A DNA stretch of 22,126 bases from an uncultured Oscillospiraceae bacterium (lineage in GTDB: Bacteria > Bacillota > Clostridia > Oscillospirales > Ruminococcaceae). How positions within the stretch are numbered: the first letter of the stretch is position 1; each line of letters begins with the position of its first letter. The DNA lies in the NCBI GenBank assembly GCA_958427155.1, contig CAUABB010000002.1:1-22126 (forward strand), written 5' to 3'. The position numbers were made by a program, and so were the translations under genes. The notes under the pieces are model-generated. The model did no database searches. It saw nothing but the letters and a program-made list of their open reading frames with translations, and was not told the DNA's origin. Of this stretch, positions 1-6,713 are shown piece after piece.

Positions 1-1
1 T

Positions 2-2443
2 CATATGGATGAAAAAATTCAAAAAATCCGTACAGTTTATTTGGATACCTTTGCGCAGAGTAACGATTTAAGGCTTAAAGAACTGATTTCTGCTTCGGCG
101 GTACAAACATCGGCATGGGGTGGAGAATTGAAGCTTTTAGCCGAGGATCTGTCTTCTTTGATTGCGCAGGGATATTGCTGCGTCGTCTTGGCGGGAACGG
201 CGAAAGCTGCGGCAACGCTTGCTTCTGATCTGCGGAAGCATGGAATTCCCGCCGATTATACCAAGGACCTCAAGGCAATTGTATACCGAAAGGTTTTTGT
301 AGTAGAAAACAAGCTTTCCTCTGGATTTGAATACCCGGAAATTAAGCTGGCGGTTATTACCAGTGTTAAACCGGGTATGACTGCAAAAAAACGTGCAAAA
401 AAACGCGGAGGAGAGGAAATTCGTTCTTTAACAGATTTGACGGTGGGAGATCCCGTTGTTCACGTCAGCCATGGTATCGGTATTTTTGATGGGATACACA
501 AGTTGGATCTTCATGGAATTGTAAAAGATTATATCAAAATTCAGTACGCGGGGGCGGATACGCTTTACGTTCCTGTCACTCAACTTGATCTCGTTTCAAA
601 GTATATTGGTCCGAAAGACGATGGAAAAATCAAGCTTAACCGGTTAAATTCCGGAGAATGGCAGAAGACTAGAGCGCGTGTTAAAAAAGCGGTAGACGAT
701 ATGGCGGATGAGCTGATCCGTCTTTATGCGGAACGGATGAAGGTGCAAGGGCATGCTTTCCCGGAGGACGATGAATGGCAGCGGGAATTTGAGGATCGGT
801 TTGAGTACGAGGAAACAGACGATCAGCTCAGATGTGCAGAAGAAATTAAAGCGGATATGGAAAAACCAGTTCCAATGGATCGTCTTCTTTGCGGAGATGT
901 TGGATTTGGAAAAACAGAGGTTGCATTGCGAGCTGCGTTTAAATGCGTTGAAGATGGGATGCAGTGTGCGATTCTTTGCCCGACAACCATCCTGGCGTTT
1001 CAGCATTATCAAAATATTTTAAAACGGTTTGAAGAGCTTCCAGTCAACATCGAACTCCTCTCACGATTCCGTAGTCCAAAACAGCAGAGAGAAGTAATTC
1101 GGAAACTGAAAACAGGAGAAGTGGATATCGTTGTTGGGACTCATCGTCTGGTACAGAAGGATATTGAGTTTAAATCTCTTGGCCTTGCGATTGTCGATGA
1201 GGAACAACGTTTTGGAGTGGCACATAAAGAAAGGTTTAAAGAAATGTTCCGCGGTGTTGATATGCTGACTCTTTCGGCTACGCCAATTCCTCGCACCCTG
1301 AATATGGCAATGTCTGGTATTCGGGATATGTCGGTAATTGATGAACCGCCACAGGATCGTCATCCAGTTCAGTCATATGTTATGGAATATGACCTTGGGA
1401 TTATCTGTGATGCAATTCGTCGCGAACTTCGTCGTGGTGGGCAGATCTACTATATTCACAATCGGATTGACAGTATCCGAAGCTGTGCGGCCCGGATTCA
1501 GGAGCAAATTCCCGAAATCCGAATCGGTATTGCGCATGGCAGGATGGCAGAAGAAGAACTTTCTGAAATCTGGCGGCAGTTGATGGAGCAGGAAATTGAT
1601 ATTTTGATTTGTACCACGATTATTGAAACTGGCGTCGATGTGGCAAATGTCAACACCCTGATTATAGATGACGCGGATAATATGGGATTGTCTCAACTTT
1701 ATCAGCTGAGGGGAAGAATCGGTCGCTCCAATCGGCGAGCTTTTGCTTATTTTACATTCCGGCGGGGAAAAGTTCTTTCCGAGGTTGCTACGAAGCGGTT
1801 GTCTGCCATCCGTGAGTTTACCCAGTTTGGTTCGGGATTCCGGATTGCCTTGCGGGATCTAGAAATTAGAGGTGCGGGAAATATTTTGGGTTCTCGCCAA
1901 CACGGACACATGGAAGCTGTTGGATACGATATGTACCTGCGGTTATTGTCTGATGCAATCAGCGAACATAAGGGGGAACAGCCGTCACAGACCGCAGAAG
2001 AATGCTTGGTTGATATTCAGGTGGAGGCGCATATCCCTGAAAGCTATATTGAAAGTCTTTCTCAAAGAATTGATATCTATCGTAAAATTGCTTCGGTTCG
2101 TTCGGAAGAGGATGCTTACGATGTTTTGGATGAATTGATTGATCGATTCGGAGAGCCTCCGGAAGCGGTGAAAGGGCTTGTTGATGTCGCCCTTTTAAGA
2201 AATACTGCTTCTGGTTATGGGATTAGTGAAATTAGTCAAAAAGGTGATAATTTGCTTTTTTATCCAGAGCGTCTTAATATGGAACTTGTCTCCCAGCTGG
2301 TTTCGAAACTTAAAGGCAGGGTGATGGTTAACGCTGGGGCAAAGCCTTATCTGTCGGTTAAAATGAAAAATGCTGATCCTGTTTCAGTAATGCGGGAAGT
2401 CTTAAATGTTTGGAACCAAGAAAAAAAGGAAAAAAGTTTATAG
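2..2443 (+). CDS. mfd: Transcription-repair coupling factor Mfd, 5' end cut by window
   Basis: ATP-dependent translocase that removes RNA polymerase stalled at DNA lesions and recruits UvrA for nucleotide excision repair. The reading frame is open to the left edge (codon CAT before the first ATG at 5), and about 812 residues are present of a family length near 1,150, so the N-terminal UvrB-like module is mostly missing. Counting from that ATG, the RNA polymerase-interacting region begins near 'VGDPVVHVSHGIGIFDGI' (about 148-165). The helicase core has Walker A GFGKT (300-304), DEEQ box (398-401), 'LSATPIPRT', and motif VI 'QLRGRIGRS'. The C-terminal TRCF domain follows ('LVDIQVEAHIPESYI'). 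A strong terminator starts a few bases after the stop. Identification is firm; the true start lies outside the window. Confidence 0.97.
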   Translation, partial: HMDEKIQKIRTVYLDTFAQSNDLRLKELISASAVQTSAWGGELKLLAEDLSSLIAQGYCCVVLAGTAKAAATLASDLRKHGIPADYTKDLKAIVYRKVFVVENKLSSGFEYPEIKLAVITSVKPGMTAKKRAKKRGGEEIRSLTDLTVGDPVVHVSHGIGIFDGIHKLDLHGIVKDYIKIQYAGADTLYVPVTQLDLVSKYIGPKDDGKIKLNRLNSGEWQKTRARVKKAVDDMADELIRLYAERMKVQGHAFPEDDEWQREFEDRFEYEETDDQLRCAEEIKADMEKPVPMDRLLCGDVGFGKTEVALRAAFKCVEDGMQCAILCPTTILAFQHYQNILKRFEELPVNIELLSRFRSPKQQREVIRKLKTGEVDIVVGTHRLVQKDIEFKSLGLAIVDEEQRFGVAHKERFKEMFRGVDMLTLSATPIPRTLNMAMSGIRDMSVIDEPPQDRHPVQSYVMEYDLGIICDAIRRELRRGGQIYYIHNRIDSIRSCAARIQEQIPEIRIGIAHGRMAEEELSEIWRQLMEQEIDILICTTIIETGVDVANVNTLIIDDADNMGLSQLYQLRGRIGRSNRRAFAYFTFRRGKVLSEVATKRLSAIREFTQFGSGFRIALRDLEIRGAGNILGSRQHGHMEAVGYDMYLRLLSDAISEHKGEQPSQTAEECLVDIQVEAHIPESYIESLSQRIDIYRKIASVRSEEDAYDVLDELIDRFGEPPEAVKGLVDVALLRNTASGYGISEISQKGDNLLFYPERLNMELVSQLVSKLKGRVMVNAGAKPYLSVKMKNADPVSVMREVLNVWNQEKKEKSL

Positions 2444-2450
2444 TAAACAA

Positions 2451-2496
2451 TTAAAAGGGAATCCGGTAATCAATTTACCGGATTCCCTTTTAATTT
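2451..2496 (+). terminator. Intrinsic terminator of mfd
   Basis: A perfect 19-bp stem (2451-2469 with 2475-2493) with a 5-nt loop lies 8 bases after the mfd stop. It is GC-rich in the middle (GGGAATCCGG) and flanked by A-rich and T-rich arms, so it could act in both directions. The rest of the spacer to about 2620 is AT-rich and I see no gene in it. Confidence 0.9.
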
Positions 2497-2619
2497 ATTT
2501 AGCTGAAAAATTAAAAAATAGTCGTATAGTTTTTATAGGCGTAAGTCTCTCTCTAAAAACATTCAACTGACACATATATTATACCAATAAATACTGCTTT
2601 GCGATAACCAAAAAGCAAT

Positions 2620-2655
2620 AAAAATAAAAAAGACGTGTGGCCTAAACCATACGTC
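2620..2655 (-). terminator. Intrinsic terminator of rpsT
   Basis: On the minus strand a 9-bp stem (2655-2647 with 2640-2632, one A/C mismatch) is followed by TTTTTT and a further T-rich stretch. It sits about 60 bases past the rpsT stop. The mismatch becomes a G-U pair if read on the plus strand, where a T-run also follows, so a bidirectional role is possible. Confidence 0.75.
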
Positions 2656-2715
2656 AATTTTTTATTTGCTTTTCCGATTTTGAGAGGTGGCAAACCGAAA
2701 GAAGCAAAACACAAT

Positions 2716-2976
2716 TTACGCGTTTGCACTCAGTTTTCGTGCAAGTTGAGCTTTCTTTCTCGCAGCATTGTTTTTATGAAGCAGACCTTTTGCACAAGCC
2801 TGATCAACCTTTTTGATCGCCAGGCGAACTGCAGCCTCCTTGTCAGTAGCATTTGCAGCGACAGCGGCATCCGCTTTTTTCAGAACGGTTTTAAGGTTCG
2901 ATTTAGCAGCTTTGTTTCTCAGGGTTTTGGTCTGAATGACTTTCACTCTTTTTTTAGCAGACTTAATGTTCGGCAT
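2716..2976 (-). CDS. rpsT: 30S ribosomal protein S20
   Basis: Primary 16S rRNA-binding protein of the small ribosomal subunit. The 86-aa product starts 'MPNIKSAKKRVKV', the classic S20 N-terminus, and is rich in Lys/Ala, as expected for a three-helix rRNA binder. Length matches the family (about 85-90 aa). A strong ribosome binding site (AAGGAGGTG) precedes the ATG by 6-7 bases. The gene stands alone, convergent with mfd and divergent from gpr, with its own promoter, structured leader and terminator. S20 synthesis is autoregulated in some bacteria, which makes the leader at 3044-3087 worth attention. Confidence 0.97.
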   Translation of the reverse strand: MPNIKSAKKRVKVIQTKTLRNKAAKSNLKTVLKKADAAVAANATDKEAAVRLAIKKVDQACAKGLLHKNNAARKKAQLARKLSANA

Positions 2977-3043
2977 CTTTTTGCACCTCCTTCACATAAG
3001 CAAACCGGTTTTGGAACACAATATGCTTATACAACTCATGGAA

Positions 3044-3087
3044 CACAGCTTACCAAGGCTTTTGCCTTAAGACACCGGTAAACTGTG
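3044..3087 (-). promoter_or_regulatory. Structured 5' leader hairpin of rpsT
   Basis: In the rpsT mRNA an 11-bp outer stem (3087-3077 with 3054-3044) encloses an 8-nt bulge (3076-3069) and an inner 5-bp stem AAGGC/GCCTT with a TTTT-complement (AAAA) loop. The one imperfect pair of the outer stem is a U-G wobble on the minus-strand RNA but an A/C mismatch on the plus strand, which favours function in the rpsT transcript. It begins within a few bases of the predicted transcription start. It could be an S20-binding autoregulatory site or simply a 5' stabiliser; I know no named family that it matches. Confidence 0.5.
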
Positions 3088-3099
3088 ACAGCATTAATA

Positions 3100-3128
3100 A
3101 TGCTACCATAAATTTTAGAAAAAAGCAA
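3100..3128 (-). promoter_or_regulatory. Predicted sigmaA promoter of rpsT
   Basis: On the minus strand TTGCTT (3128-3123) and TAGCAT (3105-3100) are separated by 17 bp. Each matches 4 of 6 consensus positions. This gives a leader of about 115 nt before rpsT. Confidence 0.5.
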
Positions 3129-3178
3129 GTCTAAAGAAAAATATTTTCGTTAAAAAGCAGAGAGGCGGCAAAATTTTG

Positions 3179-4045
3179 ATGAAACCACAAATTCGTACCG
3201 ATTTAGCAGTTGAAAGTGTAGAGCAGCTTAAAAGGGAACCATCTGGTGTGAAAAAAAACCAGTATGAAAAAGAAGGAGTAACCGTTACCAGAGTTGAGGT
3301 TCTGAACCAATGTTCCGCTGAAAAACTGGGGAAACCAATTGGAAGTTATGTCACCATTGATTTAACACCGTTTCAGTCCGTCAGCAGTAACTTTGAAGGT
3401 GAACTTTCAGTGGTAGCGGAAGAACTTCAAAAGCTGCTTCCAGAACAGGGATTGATCTTGGTAGCAGGACTTGGAAATGACCAAATTACTCCTGACGCCA
3501 TAGGTCCTAAGACAGCGTCTGGCGTATTGGCCACCCGCCATGTGACAGATGGATGTAATTATATTGAAGGCCTTTCTGATCTCCGTCCAGTTGCTGTGAT
3601 TTCACCGGGGGTTTTAGGGCAGACTGGAATTGAAACGGCAGAATTTATCCATTCGGTTTGTGACAGGATCAATCCGGCCGCAGTAATTGCCGTAGATGCG
3701 TTAGCTTCAGGTAGCATCCGACGTTTGGGTAGTACTGTTCAACTTACCGATACCGGAATATCTCCTGGCTCGGGAGTTCAGAACAAAAGAAAAGCACTCA
3801 ACCGGGAAGAAATCGGCATACCAGTCATCGCATTGGGAATTCCAACGGTTGTAGATGCGGCGTCGGTTGTTGTCCGTGCCCCGGCGGGAGAGCAGCCGGA
3901 AACAGAGGAACTTTCCGGTTGCATGGTTACCCCCAGAGAAATAGATGTTATTATTGATAAAGCCGCCTCCATGCTCTCCCTTGCCATTAACAGAGCTTTG
4001 CAACCAGATCTTTCGGTAGAAGATATCCTAGGTCTCACAGAGTAA
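3179..4045 (+). CDS. gpr: Germination protease GPR
   Basis: Self-processing spore endoprotease that starts degradation of the small acid-soluble proteins (SASPs) protecting spore DNA at germination; family known to be made in the forespore. The N-terminus carries 'IRTDLAVE', the region cleaved when the zymogen matures. Further family motifs are 'VAGLGNDQITPDAIGP', 'SPGVLGQTGIET', 'VIAVDALAS', 'TGISPGSGVQNKRK' and 'GIPTVVDA'. At 288 aa it is much shorter than the Bacillus protein (about 370). Compared with that protein, as I remember it, a block of some 60 residues after 'PTVVDA' is absent. Start: ATG at 3179 follows AGAGGCGG; a TTG one codon upstream (3176) is the alternative. I found no convincing sigmaG promoter in the spacer. 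Immediate partner spoIIP lies 100 bp downstream, as in Bacillus. Confidence 0.95.
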   Translation: MKPQIRTDLAVESVEQLKREPSGVKKNQYEKEGVTVTRVEVLNQCSAEKLGKPIGSYVTIDLTPFQSVSSNFEGELSVVAEELQKLLPEQGLILVAGLGNDQITPDAIGPKTASGVLATRHVTDGCNYIEGLSDLRPVAVISPGVLGQTGIETAEFIHSVCDRINPAAVIAVDALASGSIRRLGSTVQLTDTGISPGSGVQNKRKALNREEIGIPVIALGIPTVVDAASVVVRAPAGEQPETEELSGCMVTPREIDVIIDKAASMLSLAINRALQPDLSVEDILGLTE

Positions 4046-4144
4046 ACGGGTTCATTTTTTTCCGTTTGGGACATATAAATAGAATCAGGCGGGTGTAACT
4101 CCTGCTTGATATCCCAGCCGTATGGCGGAACGGAGCGTAAAAAA

Positions 4145-5281
4145 ATGAATGATCGCGGGAAAGGAAAAAGAATTGCCAAAAGAGTATTGGCAACTCTGAT
4201 TTTGTTGCTGCTTAGTCCTTTTTTATATCGTGGAATGATAGAAGGGCTTCCGTATTTTAACGCGGCAGCTGGACAGTTGGCTGTATGGTCTGCGGGTTTG
4301 ACTTTGCCTGAGGGGGGAAAGGAGCTTTTTAACCAGGAGACCGCACAGACTGATCAAGAGGACTCTTCCAGCCTTCCAGTTCAAACTGTACCTGATTCAG
4401 GATCGCTTTCCGGTGACTTATCAGAAAACTCTGAGGATTCGTCGCAGTCCTCGGAAGAAACACCCGTCCGTCCGGAAAATTCAGGAGATATTATCCGCAG
4501 GCAATACAAGGGCGCAGCCAGCTCTACACAATTCCAAATTGACAACAATGCCTGGATTAAAAATCTGACAACTCATACCCAGTCAGAAATTTTAGAACAG
4601 ATTGCTCAGGGACCAGCCTTTAAAATAGATCAATCTGATCAGCCGCAGGTTTTAATTATGCATACTCACACTACAGAAAGTTACGAGCGCCAAACCTTGG
4701 ATTGGTTTGACAAGGATTTTAACTCCCGGACTACGGATCCGGAATATAACGTTTGCCGGGTAGGGGACGAAATTGAAAAACAACTGAAAGCGGCCGGAAT
4801 TGGGGTTATTCACGATGAAACCCTTCACGACTATCCAACATTTCCGGGATGTTACGATCGCTCAGCTGTTACGGTACAGAATTATTTAAAGCAGTATCCT
4901 ACCATTAAAGTGGTACTTGACGTTCATCGTGACGCGATTGAACAACAGGACGGTACAAGAATTGCTCCAGTTGCAAATATTAACGGGAAAAATGCTGCTC
5001 AGGTAATGATTATTTCAGGATGCGATGATGGAACTATGGGGTATCCGAATTATTTTCAGAACCTGAAATTTGCCGCGCTCTTGCAGAGTCAGATGGAAGC
5101 GGATTATCCTGGACTCGCCCGTCCGCTTTTGTTTGATTATCGCAAGTACAATCAACATTTGACAACCGGCTCCATCCTTCTGGAAATGGGCGGCCATGCC
5201 AACAGTATGGAGGAAGCTATTTATGCGGGTGAGTTGGTAGGAAAATCTTTGGCTAGGGCACTTTTAAGTATACAGTCCTAA
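4145..5281 (+). CDS. spoIIP: Stage II sporulation protein P
   Basis: Peptidoglycan amidase/endopeptidase that works with SpoIID and SpoIIM to thin septal wall and drive engulfment of the forespore. The protein is 378 aa from the ATG at 4145, which follows GGAGCG; an upstream in-frame start at 4106 has no good ribosome binding site. It has an N-terminal membrane anchor ('LATLILLLLSPFLY'), a Ser/Glu-rich low-complexity linker (about 65-115), then the amidase domain. Likely metal/catalytic motifs are 'MHTHTTES' (H173, H175), 'DVHRDAI' and 'EMGGHANS' (E347, H351). The gpr-spoIIP order is conserved with Bacillus. Expression is normally in the mother cell under sigmaE. A small membrane-protein gene follows after 9 bp and is probably cotranscribed. 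Confidence 0.95.
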   Translation: MNDRGKGKRIAKRVLATLILLLLSPFLYRGMIEGLPYFNAAAGQLAVWSAGLTLPEGGKELFNQETAQTDQEDSSSLPVQTVPDSGSLSGDLSENSEDSSQSSEETPVRPENSGDIIRRQYKGAASSTQFQIDNNAWIKNLTTHTQSEILEQIAQGPAFKIDQSDQPQVLIMHTHTTESYERQTLDWFDKDFNSRTTDPEYNVCRVGDEIEKQLKAAGIGVIHDETLHDYPTFPGCYDRSAVTVQNYLKQYPTIKVVLDVHRDAIEQQDGTRIAPVANINGKNAAQVMIISGCDDGTMGYPNYFQNLKFAALLQSQMEADYPGLARPLLFDYRKYNQHLTTGSILLEMGGHANSMEEAIYAGELVGKSLARALLSIQS

Positions 5282-5290
5282 AGGAGAAGT

Positions 5291-5656
5291 ATGAAAAGGA
5301 ATAATAAAAAACGAAAAAAATTGTCAAAAGAAGTGTTTCGCAAAGGGATACTCTCGTTTTGTGTTACGACACTGGCTCTTATATTTGTAGCGGGGTCAGC
5401 AGTTTCAATTTATAATACAGCGTCCGTTATCTATGGAGAGAATGAGGTAGCGAGCGTGCAAAAAAACCAGACCTCATATGAGTTTACCCTTTTTTCGCAA
5501 ACAAAAACACTGCCTTCTGAGGAATTGGAGAAATGGATTGACAGTTTGGCAGGGTATAGCCCGTGGCTTCCTGATGAATTCCGTATATTCTTGCTTGCAG
5601 TCGAAGGAATTAATCAAGCTGCTGAAACCGTCGTTGCGTTTTGGACAAATCGTTAA
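5291..5656 (+). CDS. Small single-pass membrane protein after spoIIP, unknown
   Basis: I do not recognise this 121-aa product. It begins with a strongly basic stretch (MKRNNKKRKKLSK), then one hydrophobic segment at about 19-41. An outside domain of about 80 residues follows, with 'LPSEELEKWIDSLAGYSPWLPDEFRIFLLAVEGIN'-like content (quoted in part) and no cysteines. The predicted topology is N-in with the C-terminal part outside. The ribosome binding site AAAGGAG is 6 bases from the ATG and only 9 bp separate it from spoIIP, so translation with spoIIP is likely. Context suggests a sporulation role in the mother-cell or engulfing membrane, but this is inference from position only. Confidence 0.75.
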   Translation: MKRNNKKRKKLSKEVFRKGILSFCVTTLALIFVAGSAVSIYNTASVIYGENEVASVQKNQTSYEFTLFSQTKTLPSEELEKWIDSLAGYSPWLPDEFRIFLLAVEGINQAAETVVAFWTNR

Positions 5657-5695
5657 TTAAAGTATTTGAAGGTTAAAATTTTTAAAACAGAATGA

Positions 5696-5743
5696 ACCGA
5701 ATAAAGACTTCCCTCATAGGATATAAAAGAAATTCCTATGGGG
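5696..5743 (+). promoter_or_regulatory. sigmaK-like promoter of dpaA with overlapping dyad
   Basis: AC at 5696-5697, 17 bases, then CATAGGATA at 5715-5723 matches the Bacillus sigmaK pattern (AC, about 16-17 bp, CATAnnnTA). An 11-bp inverted repeat (5711-5721 with 5733-5743, one G-T pair) covers the -10 element and the start region. It may be an operator, a leader hairpin, or a weak terminator for the spoIIP transcript. The dpa operon is a late mother-cell operon in Bacillus, which fits. Confidence 0.55.
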
Positions 5744-5751
5744 GTTGTTCC

Positions 5752-6522
5752 ATGATTATAGATAAGACTTATCTGGTCGCCGGAGGCGACCTACGTCAAC
5801 TATATTTGGCGAAAGCATTGGCGCGTCAGGGAAACAAAGTTTATATTATGTGCTTTGATGAGGCATATGAACTGGATAAACGTTTAATCCCTGTTGAAGT
5901 TCCAAAACAGATTACCGAACGACTTGACTGTATCATTTTGCCTCTTCCGGTTACAAATGACGGAATTTTCATTAATACACCTCTTTCTAAAAAACATTTG
6001 GAGATTGAAAAGATTTTGGAGAAAGCAGATCCGTCTACCGTGATTTTTGGAGGGAAAATTGAAAAACCGTTTCATACCCTTTGTACCGACCGTGGACTTG
6101 AAGTAATTGACTACCTGGAACGCGAGGAACTGGCGGTCTTAAATGCTGTGCCAACAGCAGAGGGGGCCTTAGAAATTTTGATGCAGGAATTGCCTACGAC
6201 GTTGTTCGGTACAAAATGCTTGGTTACCGGGTTTGGGCGAATTTCAAAAGTTTTGGCCAAGTATTTAACGGCACTCAATGTATCGGTTACAATTGCCGCA
6301 AGAAAATTTTCTGATTTGGCTTGGGCAAAGGTGTACGGCTGTAAAGGAATACATATCAGCCGGATGTCCGATACCGCAGGAGAATACGATATGGTTATTA
6401 ATACAGTTCCGGCAAGGATCTTTAATCATGCGGTACTTTCAAGACTCAAAGATCACTGCTTGGTTCTGGATCTTGCATCAAAACCAGGCGGGGCTGATAA
6501 CGGAGATAAATTTTTCTACTGA
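5752..6522 (+). CDS. dpaA: Dipicolinate synthase subunit A, 5' portion, interrupted by element
   Basis: DpaA and DpaB convert a lysine-pathway intermediate (dihydroxy-tetrahydrodipicolinate) to dipicolinic acid, the main spore-core solute, in the mother cell. The N-terminal part starts 'MIIDKTYLVAGGDLRQLYLAKAL' (quoted in part). A Rossmann NAD(P) fold begins at 'CLVTGFGRISKVLA'. The family motif 'DLASKPGG' is at the end of the genuine sequence (codon 246-247). Then come 10 foreign codons (ADNGDKFFY) and a stop, so the frame is 256 aa instead of about 295. The missing C-terminus is encoded at 10601-10746 in the same frame. Start chosen at 5752 because it follows GGGGG and puts the Rossmann-like N-terminus at the usual place; an in-frame ATG at 5692 lies within the predicted promoter. 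The truncated protein probably cannot function. Confidence 0.93.
   Translation: MIIDKTYLVAGGDLRQLYLAKALARQGNKVYIMCFDEAYELDKRLIPVEVPKQITERLDCIILPLPVTNDGIFINTPLSKKHLEIEKILEKADPSTVIFGGKIEKPFHTLCTDRGLEVIDYLEREELAVLNAVPTAEGALEILMQELPTTLFGTKCLVTGFGRISKVLAKYLTALNVSVTIAARKFSDLAWAKVYGCKGIHISRMSDTAGEYDMVINTVPARIFNHAVLSRLKDHCLVLDLASKPGGADNGDKFFY
6475..6515 (+). repeat. attL: left junction of the dpaA element
   Basis: Left boundary of the element. The shared core GGGG is at 6490-6493. To its left is dpaA sequence (TCAAAACCA at 6478-6486), and to its right is the element arm (TGAT at 6495-6498, then CGGAGATAAATTTTTC from 6501). The core aligns with 10600-10603 at the other end. The likely crossover dinucleotide is GG at 6490-6491, the centre of symmetry of both rejoined sites. 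Confidence 0.8.
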
Positions 6523-6551
6523 AGCATAAGATTAAAAATGGAGGTGACCTT

Positions 6552-6713
6552 ATGACTCAAAAGGTTCAAATTACCGCAGTGATCCCAAAGAAGGATGCTG
6601 TTTCGCTGAAAAAGGCAGTCCAAAGGTTAGGTCGATTGATAGAAGTCGAGGGAGGGGGACTTGTTTTTGAAACAAAGAGCGGTACTGTACTTGAGACTGT
6701 CGCGCGAGGATGA
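6552..6713 (+). CDS. 53-aa protein overlapping the recombinase start; candidate accessory factor
   Basis: I do not recognise the family. The product starts MTQKVQITAVIPKKDA, contains a basic helix-like stretch (SLKKAVQRLGRLIEVEG) and ends ETVARG. It has an excellent ribosome binding site (GGAGGTGA, about 6 bases before ATG). It starts only 29 bp after the dpaA' stop with no terminator between, and overlaps the recombinase start by 53 bp in another frame, so the three are likely one transcript and translationally coupled. Small basic proteins beside large serine recombinases are often directionality factors, and the Clostridioides difficile skin element needs such a factor. That role here is inference. 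Confidence 0.7.
   Translation: MTQKVQITAVIPKKDAVSLKKAVQRLGRLIEVEGGGLVFETKSGTVLETVARG

Noticed and set aside
3106..3178. sigmaG promoter of gpr
   Set aside because: Expected from the family, but I could not find a CATnnTA -10 with a suitable -35 at the right spacing.
4106..4144. 13-residue N-terminal extension of SpoIIP
   Set aside because: The upstream ATG lacks a ribosome binding site, while ATG 4145 follows GGAGCG and directly precedes the basic stretch and membrane anchor.
5752..6522. dpaA as a simple C-terminal truncation or sequencing error
   Set aside because: The exact missing C-terminus occurs intact 4.1 kb downstream in the same frame, next to dpaB, with matching junction cores and a recombinase between.
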